Source: Mesorhizobium intechi (GTDB taxonomy: Bacteria; Pseudomonadota; Alphaproteobacteria; Rhizobiales; Rhizobiaceae). Taken from it: a DNA stretch of 39,608 nt. Shown in pieces: positions 8,398-16,714 of this stretch. The notes under the pieces were generated by a model. That model saw only the letters and a list, made by a program, of their open reading frames with translations. It did not search any database and was not told the DNA's origin. How positions within the stretch are numbered: position 1 is the first letter of the stretch; each line of letters opens with the position of its first letter. A program made the translations under genes and the position numbers. Where the stretch lies: the NCBI RefSeq assembly GCF_002879535.1, contig NZ_PNOT02000016.1, positions 1-39,608 on the forward strand, in the 5' to 3' direction.

Positions 8398-8574
8398 CAT
8401 CCGGACACCAAAGAGCGGCAGTTGGCCCACATTGAGAACAACGACGTTCGTCGAGCCTACGCCCGGGTTGAGCACTGGGAAGAGCGCATCAAGATGATGC
8501 AATGGTGGGCCGACTATCTGGATGAACTCGAGAGCAACAGCGTACGGGTGATCTCGATCGGAGGACGCGGCAAG
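8398..8574 (+). pseudogene. P4-type tyrosine integrase, C-terminal relic
   Basis: The frame encodes KERQLAHIENNDVRRAYARV, then EHWEERIKMMQWWADYLDEL. This matches the C-terminal end of P4-like phage/ICE integrases (the ERQLAH..NxVRxAY block carrying the H-x-x-R-side catalytic Tyr, then WWADxxDxL). Everything N-terminal to it (core-binding domain, catalytic Arg and the HxxR box) is missing: the preceding in-frame residues (Pro- and Leu-rich) do not resemble an integrase. The fragment marks the end of a former integrative element. I saw no gene between 8024 and 8397. Confidence 0.65.
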
Positions 8575-9010
8575 CCAGCTGTCTATACGCCACCGCGAGC
8601 GTCGACTTCTCTCGTCTGGTCTGGCGAACGACCAGCAGGAGGACTGGTTTTTAGTCCAGGCGGTATGTCTGCCTTGTCTCGCAAAATGTCGATGAAGACA
8701 TGTTGACCAGGCGTGAGCGCGACTGGTTGGACTGAAACCTGTCGGTCGATCCTGGTGATCAACCCGAACATAGCGGTCATTCCCGTCTTCGACTTCTGGT
8801 CTGGCGTGACGACGCCTCAAAACAGATGCCTCCAATGATACTGTCGTTGGCGCGCTGCGGCGGGAACTTACTCACAGACGAGAATTTGCGGACGTCATGG
8901 AGGATTGAGGGATCACAAGCCCCACCACAGCCTGTTCACGGCGCTCGATCAGGTGCTTCAGCGATTGAGCACAGAGAGATATACATCTGTTTTCATAGCC
9001 GAGGTTTTCC
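8575..9010. other. no assignable gene; possible coding debris
   Basis: No full gene is recognisable. A minus-strand frame at 8583-8780 reads MTAMFGLITRIDRQVSVQP, then VALTPGQHVFIDILRDKADI. This looks protein-like but is short, lacks a clear ribosome-binding site and matches no family I can name. It may be a decayed gene piece like its neighbours. Confidence 0.4.
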
Positions 9011-9280
9011 ATGAGCGAGCAAAATCGATATTCCTGGCAGGAGCGCATGACGATCCTCGGCGATGTCGAGGCGGCATCCTTCCTTCCGTGGATCGAGCGT
9101 CATGCTGCCAAGCTCGGGCTCGCACAGGCCATATGCGTTGCCGGTCCCGACCGCATCGAACTCGACCTTGCCGGTCCGGTCGAACTCATCGACATGATGG
9201 AGATGGGGTGCTCTCTTGGACCAATTGATGTCTGGGTCGAGGCCATCCGCCGGGCGCCGATCAAGAGCGAATCGGGCTAG
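9011..9280 (+). CDS. small acylphosphatase-like protein, function unknown
   Basis: An 89-aa protein starting at ATG 9011 with GAGG six bases upstream. Its pattern (a strand, FLPWIERHAAKLGL helix, AGPDRIELDLAGP strand pair, VELIDMMEMG helix, GPIDVWVEAI strand) resembles the beta-alpha-beta fold of acylphosphatase, in which a G-x-VE--G segment and a final GP...V block recur. The catalytic Arg of the usual V-Q-G-V-x-F-R loop is not visible, so phosphatase activity is doubtful. It lies 160 bp upstream of the Rieske operon on the same strand and could be its first member or a leftover of the accessory region. Confidence 0.5.
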   Translation: MSEQNRYSWQERMTILGDVEAASFLPWIERHAAKLGLAQAICVAGPDRIELDLAGPVELIDMMEMGCSLGPIDVWVEAIRRAPIKSESG

Positions 9281-9439
9281 TTTCCGGACTGCGGCCTCCG
9301 CCTGCCAAGGTGCCGTGCACCTTTTTTGGGCATTATTGCCAGTGAGGAAATGTTGTGCAAACCTAACCCGGCCTATTAGCATATCCTTGACCGCGAAGCG
9401 GCGCTCGGGAAGATGCTTGTGTTGTTTGAAAGTTGATGC

Positions 9440-10090
9440 ATGCCGCCTTATCCGACCGGCTCTTGGATGCCTGTTGCCCTCTCCGCGGATTTGCCGGCGG
9501 GAACCGTGATGCCGGCGCAATCCCCGGTCGGACCGATTGCCCTTTGGCGCAGCCGCTCCGGCCGTGCGGCGGCCTTTGCCGACAGATGTCCTCATCGCGG
9601 CATGCGGCTTTCCCATGGCTTCGTGCGCGGTGAGGCCCTGTCCTGCATCTATCACGGCTGGAGCTATGCCCAGGCGGGAAACTGCCTGCGCATCCCGGCC
9701 CATCCGGGGCTTGCGCCGCCGGAGACTATTCGCGTCGCGACCCACACGGTCGAGGACAGCGGCGGGCTCATATGGATTTCCGTCGGCCAAGCCGCTGCCC
9801 CGCCGCCGCGGCTCGACGGCGTGACCCCGCTGCGTTCCATGATGGTGGAAGCGGACGTCGCGGCGCTGGAGGCGGCCGCGGGCGCACAGGCCGAGGGAGG
9901 CGTGCTCGACCATACCCACGATGGCCGGGCGCTGCGGCTGCTGCTTGCCCCCGAAGGGGAAGCGCGGACGCTCATGCATGTTCTGGTGGGCGAGGACGCC
10001 AATCCGACCGAGCGGATCGCCGCGTCGCGGGCCGCCGAAACGCTGCGGCGGGCGGCCGAGAGCATTCGGCGCGGCAGGGCCGTCCAATGA
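9440..10090 (+). CDS. stand-alone Rieske [2Fe-2S] protein
   Basis: A 216-aa cytosolic protein. Residues about 10-110 are a complete Rieske domain: CPHRGMRLSHG gives the first Cys-x-His pair and CIYHGW the second Cys-x2-His pair of cluster ligands. The remaining 100 residues (Ala- and Arg-rich helices) match nothing I know and carry no flavin, NAD or plant-ferredoxin motif, so it is not a full reductase. Its stop overlaps the ATG of the next gene (ATGA). That neighbour is an oxygenase lacking its own Rieske ligands, so this protein most likely passes electrons to it in trans. A dedicated reductase is not encoded nearby. Substrate is not readable from the sequence. Confidence 0.85.
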   Translation: MPPYPTGSWMPVALSADLPAGTVMPAQSPVGPIALWRSRSGRAAAFADRCPHRGMRLSHGFVRGEALSCIYHGWSYAQAGNCLRIPAHPGLAPPETIRVATHTVEDSGGLIWISVGQAAAPPPRLDGVTPLRSMMVEADVAALEAAAGAQAEGGVLDHTHDGRALRLLLAPEGEARTLMHVLVGEDANPTERIAASRAAETLRRAAESIRRGRAVQ

Positions 10091-10932
10091 GCCGCAACGC
10101 GATGATCGACGAATGGTATCCGGTCGGCCTTGCCAGCCAGCTCGATGCGCAGGGGCGCAAGACGACCCTCATGGGCGAACCGATCGAGGTGCGGCTTGGC
10201 GACGACGGAAACGCCATGGTCACGGGGGGCAACGGACGCGCCCTGCCGGTCTGCGTGCGCTATGGCCATGTCTGGTCGTCGCCGGGTGAGCCGCATAGGG
10301 CGCTGTTTGCGATTCCTGAGGCCGATCAGCCTGGCCGCCGGCTTGTCGATGTCGGGGTGGTGCGGGTGCGTTGCTCGCCGTTGCGCGCGGTGGAGAACTT
10401 CCTGGACATTGCGCATTTTCCGTTCGTCCATACCGACATATTGGGGGCCGAACCGCATACGGAGGTCCAGAACTACAAGGTCGAGATCCGCGAGGACGAG
10501 GACGAGGTTTGGGCGACCCAGGTTAAGTTCTACCAGCCGCAGGCCGCCAGGTCGGCGGAAGGCGGCATAACCACGGAATACATGTATCGCGTGCCTGCGC
10601 CGACCTGCTCGATCCTCTACAAGACCTGTCCGCCGCGCCCGGGCGAATGGGACGTCATCACGCTTTTCGTGCAGCCTCTTGCCGAAGACCTGTGCGACGT
10701 GTGGCCATGGATGGCGCTGTTCGACGACGAGACGCCGATGACGGACCTGATCCATTTCCAGCAGACGATCTTCGTCCAGGACCGATCGATCCTTGAAAAC
10801 CAGATTCCGGGGCTGCTGCCGCTCGATCCCGGCATGGAGATTCCCACGCGAGCCGACCTCACGTCCGTTGCCTACCGGCGCTGGCTGAAACGCCATGGCT
10901 ACACCTACGGCGCGCAACTGGTGGCGCAATGA
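10087..10932 (+). CDS. Rieske-less ring-hydroxylating/N-demethylating oxygenase subunit (NdmC-like)
   Basis: A 281-aa protein. It opens like a Rieske oxygenase alpha subunit (MIDEWYPVGLASQLDA, with GEPIEVRL) but jumps straight to the catalytic part: there is no CPH or CxxH cluster motif. The mononuclear iron site is intact: NFLDIAHFPFVH provides the Asp-x2-His-x4-His pattern, with a distal acidic ligand expected near D247-D253. Such a deletion is described for NdmC, the 7-methylxanthine N-demethylase component, which borrows the Rieske cluster of NdmD and needs the GST-like NdmE. Here a separate Rieske gene lies immediately upstream and a GST gene immediately downstream, both with 4-bp overlaps. 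I infer an oxygen-dependent N- or O-demethylase or ring hydroxylase; a methylated purine fits the rest of the operon. Confidence 0.8.
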   Translation: MSRNAMIDEWYPVGLASQLDAQGRKTTLMGEPIEVRLGDDGNAMVTGGNGRALPVCVRYGHVWSSPGEPHRALFAIPEADQPGRRLVDVGVVRVRCSPLRAVENFLDIAHFPFVHTDILGAEPHTEVQNYKVEIREDEDEVWATQVKFYQPQAARSAEGGITTEYMYRVPAPTCSILYKTCPPRPGEWDVITLFVQPLAEDLCDVWPWMALFDDETPMTDLIHFQQTIFVQDRSILENQIPGLLPLDPGMEIPTRADLTSVAYRRWLKRHGYTYGAQLVAQ

Positions 10933-11582
10933 AGCTCTACGACTATGTGCTGTCGCCGAGCTGCTACAAGGCGCGCCTGATGGCTGCGCTGGCCGGGGTG
11001 AAGCTCGACATCCGGCCCGTCGACTTCCATCCCGGTGCCGAGCATCGCGGTCCCGAACTCATGGCGCTTAACCCGGCGGGTTCGATCCCGATCCTGGAGG
11101 ATGGCGACCTCGTCCTGACCGAATCCTCGGCCATGCTGGTCTACCTCGCCGCGAAGGCGGCGCCGCAATGGCTGGGCAACGATACGGCCGGAGAGGCGGC
11201 GCGCGTCCAGCAATGGCTTTCCTTCTCGCATCGGCTGACCGCCAGCCTGGGGGCGGCGCGCCTGCATGAGATGTTGCTGCGTCCGGGCAATATCGATGTC
11301 TTTCAGGGACAGGGGACAACGGCCCTGCGGGAGCTGGAAGCCGGCCTCGTCGAACAGCATATCCGCGGCCAGCGCTTCCTCGCGTCGGACCGGCCGAGTG
11401 TCGCCGACATCGCCTGCTTTCCCTATGTGGCGCTGGCGCCGGACGGCGGCGTCTCGCTCGATCCCTATCCACTGATCCGGCTGTGGTCGCGGGCGATCCG
11501 CGGCCTCGACGGCTTCATCGAGATGCCCGGCATCCACCGGCTGCACGAGCTCAGCCCCGAGCCCGTCCCAGGCGAGGCCTGA
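10929..11582 (+). CDS. GST-like protein, probable oxygenase scaffold (NdmE-like)
   Basis: A 217-aa protein of glutathione S-transferase fold. The thioredoxin-like N-terminal domain has SPSCYKARL near residue 10 (possible catalytic Ser/Cys), NPAGSIPILEDG with the cis-Pro, and LTESSAML, the glutathione-contacting ESxA block. The all-helical C-terminal domain contains PSVADIACFPYV. It starts at an ATGA overlap with the oxygenase gene, which fixes the start. Bacterial GSTs often act on electrophiles, but in the NdmCDE complex a GST homologue has a structural role, holding the Rieske-less oxygenase and its electron donor together. The gene order here makes that role plausible; a detoxifying or ring-cleavage GST cannot be excluded. 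Confidence 0.8.
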   Translation: MKLYDYVLSPSCYKARLMAALAGVKLDIRPVDFHPGAEHRGPELMALNPAGSIPILEDGDLVLTESSAMLVYLAAKAAPQWLGNDTAGEAARVQQWLSFSHRLTASLGAARLHEMLLRPGNIDVFQGQGTTALRELEAGLVEQHIRGQRFLASDRPSVADIACFPYVALAPDGGVSLDPYPLIRLWSRAIRGLDGFIEMPGIHRLHELSPEPVPGEA

Positions 11583-11583
11583 C

Positions 11584-12963
11584 ATGGCGGGCTGTCTGTT
11601 GAAGAACTGCGCCGCGGTCATCGTGGACGATGGCAACGGTCCGCGCGTCCGTCGCAATGTCGATGTGTTGACCGACGGCCCGGCGATACGGGCCATCGGC
11701 GAAGGCCTCGACAAGGGGGATCTGCCTGTCGGGACCGTCGCGCAGGATGCTGCCGGCTGGTTCGTCTATCCCGGCCTGGTCAACACCCATCACCACTTCT
11801 TTCAGTGCTTCGTGCGCAACCGCGCCGATCTGGACTGGACGAAGCTGTCGGTCATCGAATGGCTCGACCGCATCTATCCCATCTTCTCGCGGCTGACCGA
11901 GGAGTGCTTCTATCACGCATCGGTCACGGCCATGGCGGAGTTGATAAAGCACGGCTGCACGACGGCGTTCGATCATCAATACTGCTTTCCGCGTCATGCC
12001 GGGAAAAGGCTGATCGACCGGCAGTTCGAGGCGGCCGAACTGCTCGGCATGCGCTTCCATGCCGGACGTGGTGGCAACACGCTGCCGAAATCGGAAGGCT
12101 CGACCATCCCCGACGCCATGCTGGAAACGACGGACGAGTTCATCACCGACTGCGCCCGGCTGATCGACGCCTACCATGATGCCGGTCGCTTCGGCATGCG
12201 CCAGGTCGTCGTCGCGCCCTGCCAGCCGGTCAACTGCTATCGCGAGACATTCGTGGAATCGGTGGCGCTGGCGCGCGACCGCAAGGTGCGCATGCATACC
12301 CATGTCGGCGAGGGTGAAAGCCCGGTCATGCAGGCCCGCCATGGCCTGCGCACCGTGGACTATTGCGCGGAGGTGGGCTTCTGCGGGTCGGATGCCTTCT
12401 ATGCCCATTGCTGGGAGCTGACCCACGACGAGCTGGCCAAGATGGCCGCCAGCGGCACCGGCGTCGCGCACTGCCCGGAGCCGGTCTATCTCGTCGGCGC
12501 CGAAATCACCGACATACCGGCGATGTCGGCCCTCGGGCTCATTGTGGGCTTGGGTTGCGACGGCGCCGCCTCGAACGACAATTCCAACCTGATGCACTGC
12601 ATCCATTCCGCCTACATGCTGCAATGCCTGTCGGCGTCGACACGCGACCATCCGGTTCCACCGCCGGTCGATTTCCTCGGTTATGCGACAAGCGGGGGCG
12701 CGGCGCTGCTCGGGCGCGGCGACATCGGCAGGCTGTCACCCGGCATGGCCGCCGACCTGTTCGCCATCGACACGCGGCGCATGGACTATGTCGGCACGCG
12801 GCACGATCCGCTGAGCCTGCTGGCCAAGGTGGGCATCGGCACGCCGACCGACATGACGATGATCAACGGCCGCATCGTCTGGGCCAAGGGAGAATTCCCG
12901 GGGCTCGACGAGGCCAGGCTGTTCGCGCAAGCCGAGGCGGCGCTCGCGACCGTGGAATTCTAG
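11584..12963 (+). CDS. amidohydrolase, 8-oxoguanine/guanine-deaminase-like
   Basis: A 459-aa metal-dependent deaminase of the amidohydrolase superfamily, subtype close to 8-oxoguanine deaminase and hydroxyatrazine hydrolase. Metal ligands are in place: H69-x-H71 in NTHHHFFQ, H240 in MHTHVGEGE with catalytic E243, H275 in AHCWELT and D326 in GLGCDGAASND. The N- and C-terminal segments form the usual small beta-sandwich (the end has SPGMAADLFAIDTRRMDYVG). The start ATG lies 1 base after the GST stop. Family members remove an amino group from purine or triazine rings in the cytosol. In this operon the likely substrate is an imported aminopurine, giving the oxo form before or after oxygenase action. 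Exact substrate is not decidable from sequence. Confidence 0.85.
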   Translation: MAGCLLKNCAAVIVDDGNGPRVRRNVDVLTDGPAIRAIGEGLDKGDLPVGTVAQDAAGWFVYPGLVNTHHHFFQCFVRNRADLDWTKLSVIEWLDRIYPIFSRLTEECFYHASVTAMAELIKHGCTTAFDHQYCFPRHAGKRLIDRQFEAAELLGMRFHAGRGGNTLPKSEGSTIPDAMLETTDEFITDCARLIDAYHDAGRFGMRQVVVAPCQPVNCYRETFVESVALARDRKVRMHTHVGEGESPVMQARHGLRTVDYCAEVGFCGSDAFYAHCWELTHDELAKMAASGTGVAHCPEPVYLVGAEITDIPAMSALGLIVGLGCDGAASNDNSNLMHCIHSAYMLQCLSASTRDHPVPPPVDFLGYATSGGAALLGRGDIGRLSPGMAADLFAIDTRRMDYVGTRHDPLSLLAKVGIGTPTDMTMINGRIVWAKGEFPGLDEARLFAQAEAALATVEF

Positions 12964-12993
12964 CAGCCAAAACCAAAAGCAAGGGGAACCGAC

Positions 12994-14091
12994 ATGCTGA
13001 CAAATCTTACCCGCAGAACATTGATGAAGGGCGCTGCCGCTACCGGGCTCGTCGCCGCGGTGGGTAGCCGCGCGCTTGCCGCCGACGAACCGCTGGGCAT
13101 CGTGCTTGTGGTCCCCTCGCCGGTGGGCGACGTCGGCTGGGGCCGTGCGCTGGCCGACGGGCTCGAGCCGGTCAAGGCCGCCTACGGCGACAAGGTGAAG
13201 GTCACCATCATCGAGAACATTCAGGAAGGCCCCGACGCCGACCGCATCATGAACAAGGCGGTCGCCGACGGGAACAAGTTCCTGATCGCCGGTTCCTTCG
13301 GCTACCAGAACGGCGCCCTGCAGATCGCGCGCCGCAATCCCGACGTCACCGTGCTGCACGCTTCCGGTTTCCAGGTGGCGCCGAACTTCTCGCCCTTTGC
13401 TGCCCAATATTCCCAGGGCACCTACCTGATGGGCATGGCGGCGGCCGCGCTTTCGAAGACCGGCAAGCTCGGTTCCGTCTCCGCCTTCGCCATCCCCGAG
13501 CTGATCACCTCCATCAACGCCTTCACGCTGGGCGCGCAGGCTGTGAAGCCCGATGTCGAGGTTTCGGTCGTATGGGTGAACTCCTGGTTCGATCCGGCCA
13601 AGGAGCAGGAAGCCGCCAAGGCGCTGCTGGCGCAGAAATGCGACGTCATCTTCTCCAACGCGCAGGACACGCCTTCCGTCGTCTCGGCCTGCGAGGAGGC
13701 TGGCATCCCCGCCTTCAACCTCAACTCGTCGATGAAGAAATACGCGCCCAAGACCTATCTCGGCTGCGTGGCGACCGATTGGTCGCCCTTCTTCAAAGCC
13801 TCAGTCGACGCCCACCTTTCCGGTACCTTCAAGGGCGCCAACGCCTTCTTGGGTGTCGGCGACAAGGTCGTCGAAGTCGTCGACTGGAACCCCGGCATCC
13901 CGGCCGACGTCATGACCAAGATCAAGGACGTCGAAGCCAAGATCGCCGACGGCAGCTTCTCGCCCTTCACCGGTCCGATCGCCAAGGCCGACGGCAGCGA
14001 AGGCGTGCCCGCCGGAAAGACAATGGCCGTGGCCGAGATCGTCGCCATGGACTGGCACGTCAAGGGTGTCACCACGCCGCTGCCCAAGTAA
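12994..14091 (+). CDS. BMP-family ABC transporter substrate-binding protein
   Basis: A 365-aa periplasmic binding protein with a Tat-type signal (TRRTLMKGAAATGLVAAV, cleavage probably after ALA near residue 29). The mature part has the BMP/Med family features: LVVPSPVGDVGWGRAL at the first strand, a GSFGYQNG loop, YSQGTYLMGMAAA, and NAFTLGAQAVKPD. Family members bind nucleosides and purines (for example with BmpA- or NupA-type systems). AGGGGAA lies 8 bases before the ATG. It is the first of four transporter genes, and its position after the deaminase suggests it captures the compound processed by the upstream enzymes. A lipoprotein Cys, usual in Gram-positive relatives, is absent. Confidence 0.9.
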   Translation: MLTNLTRRTLMKGAAATGLVAAVGSRALAADEPLGIVLVVPSPVGDVGWGRALADGLEPVKAAYGDKVKVTIIENIQEGPDADRIMNKAVADGNKFLIAGSFGYQNGALQIARRNPDVTVLHASGFQVAPNFSPFAAQYSQGTYLMGMAAAALSKTGKLGSVSAFAIPELITSINAFTLGAQAVKPDVEVSVVWVNSWFDPAKEQEAAKALLAQKCDVIFSNAQDTPSVVSACEEAGIPAFNLNSSMKKYAPKTYLGCVATDWSPFFKASVDAHLSGTFKGANAFLGVGDKVVEVVDWNPGIPADVMTKIKDVEAKIADGSFSPFTGPIAKADGSEGVPAGKTMAVAEIVAMDWHVKGVTTPLPK

Positions 14092-14093
14092 CC

Positions 14094-15617
14094 ATGACCG
14101 CTCCGCTCCTGTCGCTGCGCGGCATTTCCAAGAGCTACGGCCAGATCCATGCCAATCGGGACATTGATCTGGACGTGGCTCCGCGCTCGATCCATGCGAT
14201 CCTCGGAGAGAATGGGGCGGGCAAATCGACGCTGATGAAGCTGATCTACGGCGTCGAGCAGCCGGACGCCGGAACGGCGAGCTGGAAAGGAGAACCCCTC
14301 GCGCTCGCGTCCCCGGCGGATGCGAGACGCAAGGGGATCGGCATGGTCTTCCAGCATTTCTCGTTGTTCGAGACGCTGACGGTGGTGGAGAACGTCCGGC
14401 TGGTTGTGCCCGGGAGCAAATCGGTTCTTGCGCAGGGCATCCGTAAGCTCGGCCGCGACTTCGGCCTGGAGGTCGATCCACTTGCCCACGTGCACGCGCT
14501 CTCGGTCGGAGAGCGGCAGCGGGTGGAAATCATCCGCTGCCTGATGACCCGACCGCAGCTCCTGATCCTCGACGAACCGACCTCCGTCCTGCCGCCGCAA
14601 TCGGTGGACAAGCTTTTCGAGACGTTGCGGCGGCTGCGCGACGGTGGCGTGTCCATTCTGTTCATCTCGCACAAGCTGGAGGAGATCCGTGCGGTCTGCG
14701 ACCGCGCGACCATACTGCGCGGCGGGTGCATCACGGGCCATGTGGATCCCCGCGATCACGACGCGCACGACCTCGCCCGCATGATGATCGGCCGCGACAT
14801 GCCTCAGCCCATGCCAGCGCTTGCGCATTCCGGCGGCGAAAAGCGCCTTGAAATCGTCGGCCTCGACCATCGGCCGGACGATCCCTTCGCCGTGGCGCTT
14901 TCCGACGTCAGCCTGACGGTCCGGGCGGGAGAGATCCTCGGTATCGCAGGCATATCGGGCAACGGGCAGAGCGAACTCGCGGCGCTGATCTCGGGCGAGA
15001 CGGTGCTGCCGCGCGACAAGTCAGAGCGTATCTTCATGATGGGAAGGGACGTCGGCGCGATCGATGCGGCGGCCCGCCGTCGGCTGGACTTTGCCTTCGT
15101 TCCGGAGGAGCGGCTGGGCCGCGGCGCGGTGCCGGAAATGTCGCTCGTCCTCAACAGCCTTCTGACTGCCCATCCCTCCGGCCTCTTGAAACGCGGCCTC
15201 GTCGACACGGCCCGCGCGAAGGCCTTCACTGAAGACTGCATCCGGCAGTACGATGTGCGCACGCCGGGTTCCGAAACCGAGGCCGGGGCGCTTTCGGGAG
15301 GCAATCTGCAGAAGTACATCGTAGGCCGCGAGATCATGCTGTCCCCGAAATTGCTGTTCGTGGCGCAGCCCACCTGGGGCGTTGACATCGGCGCCGCATC
15401 CGCCATCCGTCGGCGCCTTGTCGCGCTGCGCAACGAAGGCATGGCCATCCTGGTCATCTCGGAGGAACTGGAGGAACTGTTCGAGCTCTGCGATTCGATC
15501 CAGGTGATCCATCAGGGCCGGCTGAGCCCGCCGCTGGTGACGCGCGACACCAGGCCCGAGGAGATCGGCCGCTACATGATCGGCGCGCATTCGACGGCCG
15601 AAAAGGTCCCCGCATGA
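14094..15617 (+). CDS. BMP-type (purine/nucleoside) ABC importer ATPase, double NBD
   Basis: A 507-aa cytosolic ATPase with two nucleotide-binding domains in one chain. NBD1 has Walker A GENGAGKST (38-46), signature LSVGERQR and Walker B LLILDEPTSVL. NBD2 has a degenerate Walker A (GISGNGQSE), a good signature (LSGGNLQKYIVGREI) and an altered Walker B (LLFVAQPTWGVD, no Asp-Glu pair), the normal state for the BMP/sugar subclass, in which one site hydrolyses poorly. The ATG at 14094 lies 2 bases after the binding-protein stop, and the stop overlaps the first permease ATG, so the four genes are one transcription unit. Confidence 0.92.
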   Translation: MTAPLLSLRGISKSYGQIHANRDIDLDVAPRSIHAILGENGAGKSTLMKLIYGVEQPDAGTASWKGEPLALASPADARRKGIGMVFQHFSLFETLTVVENVRLVVPGSKSVLAQGIRKLGRDFGLEVDPLAHVHALSVGERQRVEIIRCLMTRPQLLILDEPTSVLPPQSVDKLFETLRRLRDGGVSILFISHKLEEIRAVCDRATILRGGCITGHVDPRDHDAHDLARMMIGRDMPQPMPALAHSGGEKRLEIVGLDHRPDDPFAVALSDVSLTVRAGEILGIAGISGNGQSELAALISGETVLPRDKSERIFMMGRDVGAIDAAARRRLDFAFVPEERLGRGAVPEMSLVLNSLLTAHPSGLLKRGLVDTARAKAFTEDCIRQYDVRTPGSETEAGALSGGNLQKYIVGREIMLSPKLLFVAQPTWGVDIGAASAIRRRLVALRNEGMAILVISEELEELFELCDSIQVIHQGRLSPPLVTRDTRPEEIGRYMIGAHSTAEKVPA

Positions 15618-16714
15618 GCGCCCTGTCACGGCCGTTCCTTCCCGTTCTGGTTCGCCGGGAACACGCTTCGCTTGCAATCAAGCTGGTCGCCCCGCCCGCT
15701 GCGCTTGGCCTGGCGACGCTGCTCAATCTCGGGCTCTACCTCCTGATGGGCCGCGATCCGGCCGCCGTTTTCCACGCGATGCTTCTGGAACCCTTCCTGT
15801 CGTGGGCCTCCTTCTCGGAAGTCCTGCTGAAGATGGGGCCGCTGCTGCTGATCGCGCAGGGGCTTGCCATCGGCTTTCGCGCAAAGGTCTTCAACATCGG
15901 CGCCGAGGGCCAGTTCATCCTCGGCGCGATCTTCGCGTCGGCCATTCCCATTTGGCTGCCGCAGGCAACGGGCCAGTGGATCTGGCCCGCCATGCTCGTC
16001 CTGGGCGCACTGGGCGGCGCGCTTTGGGCCTCGCTCACGGCGTTCTGGCGCGTGCGGCTCAACGCAAACGAAATTCTCGTTTCGCTCATGCTGGCGCTCG
16101 TTGCCGCACAGGTGCTCAACTATCTGCTTCTCGGCCCCTGGAAGGACCCGGCCGGCTTCAACTTCCCGCAGTCGGTCATGTTCCAGTACGACGCGATGGT
16201 GCCGATCCTGATCCCAGGCACCCGCGTCAACGTCTCGCTGCTCATCGCCTTCGCGTTCTCCCTTGCGGCCTGGGTCTTCATGCAGAGGAGTTTCGCCGGC
16301 TACAAGCTGCAGGTCGGCGGCCTTGCGCCGCGCGCAGCCGGATATGCCGGCTTCAACGAAGGACGCGCGATCTGGCTTTCCCTCCTCATCGGCGGCTTCG
16401 CGGCAGGCCTCGCCGGGGCGGCCGAGGTCGCGGGGCCGCTCGGCCAGTTGCAGCGCTCCATCTCGACCGGCTACGGCTATGCGGCCATCATCGTCGCCTA
16501 TCTGGGTGGCCTTCACCCGATAGGCATCGTTTTTTCCGCGCTGCTCATGGCGGCCCTCTATATCGGCGGCGACAACGCCATGGTCTCGGCAAACCTGCCG
16601 GTCGCCGCGGTCCGGGTCTTCCAGGGCAGTCTGCTGCTCGCCTATCTCGTCGCCATCGCCTTCGTCCGCTACCGGCTCGAATGGCGCCATGCCGCCCACG
16701 GAAGCGCTCCATGA
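15614..16714 (+). CDS. BMP-type ABC importer permease 1
   Basis: A 366-aa inner-membrane permease of the BPD_transp_2 family (the branched-chain amino acid, ribose and nucleoside group). About 8-10 hydrophobic helices can be seen, starting with LVAPPAALGLATLLNLGLYLL near residue 25. The conserved loop FNIGAEGQFILGAIFASAIP at about 93-112 is the family hallmark, and the EAA-like coupling loop lies in the GLAPRAAGYAGFNEG region. Its start overlaps the ATPase stop (ATGA). It pairs with the second permease as the heterodimeric channel. Substrate class (purine or nucleoside) is inferred from the binding protein and neighbours. Confidence 0.9.
   Translation: MSALSRPFLPVLVRREHASLAIKLVAPPAALGLATLLNLGLYLLMGRDPAAVFHAMLLEPFLSWASFSEVLLKMGPLLLIAQGLAIGFRAKVFNIGAEGQFILGAIFASAIPIWLPQATGQWIWPAMLVLGALGGALWASLTAFWRVRLNANEILVSLMLALVAAQVLNYLLLGPWKDPAGFNFPQSVMFQYDAMVPILIPGTRVNVSLLIAFAFSLAAWVFMQRSFAGYKLQVGGLAPRAAGYAGFNEGRAIWLSLLIGGFAAGLAGAAEVAGPLGQLQRSISTGYGYAAIIVAYLGGLHPIGIVFSALLMAALYIGGDNAMVSANLPVAAVRVFQGSLLLAYLVAIAFVRYRLEWRHAAHGSAP

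Noticed and set aside
8993..10087. Minus-strand open frame of 364 codons
   Set aside because: It is antisense to the Rieske gene and the small upstream gene and shows only Arg-rich chance coding.
13572..14093. Upstream extension of the importer ATPase frame
   Set aside because: It overlaps the binding-protein gene in another frame; the ATG at 14094 fits the family start and the 2-bp spacing.
15802..16710. Upstream extension of the second permease frame
   Set aside because: It overlaps the first permease and reads as Arg-rich shadow; the ATG at 16711 overlaps the upstream stop.
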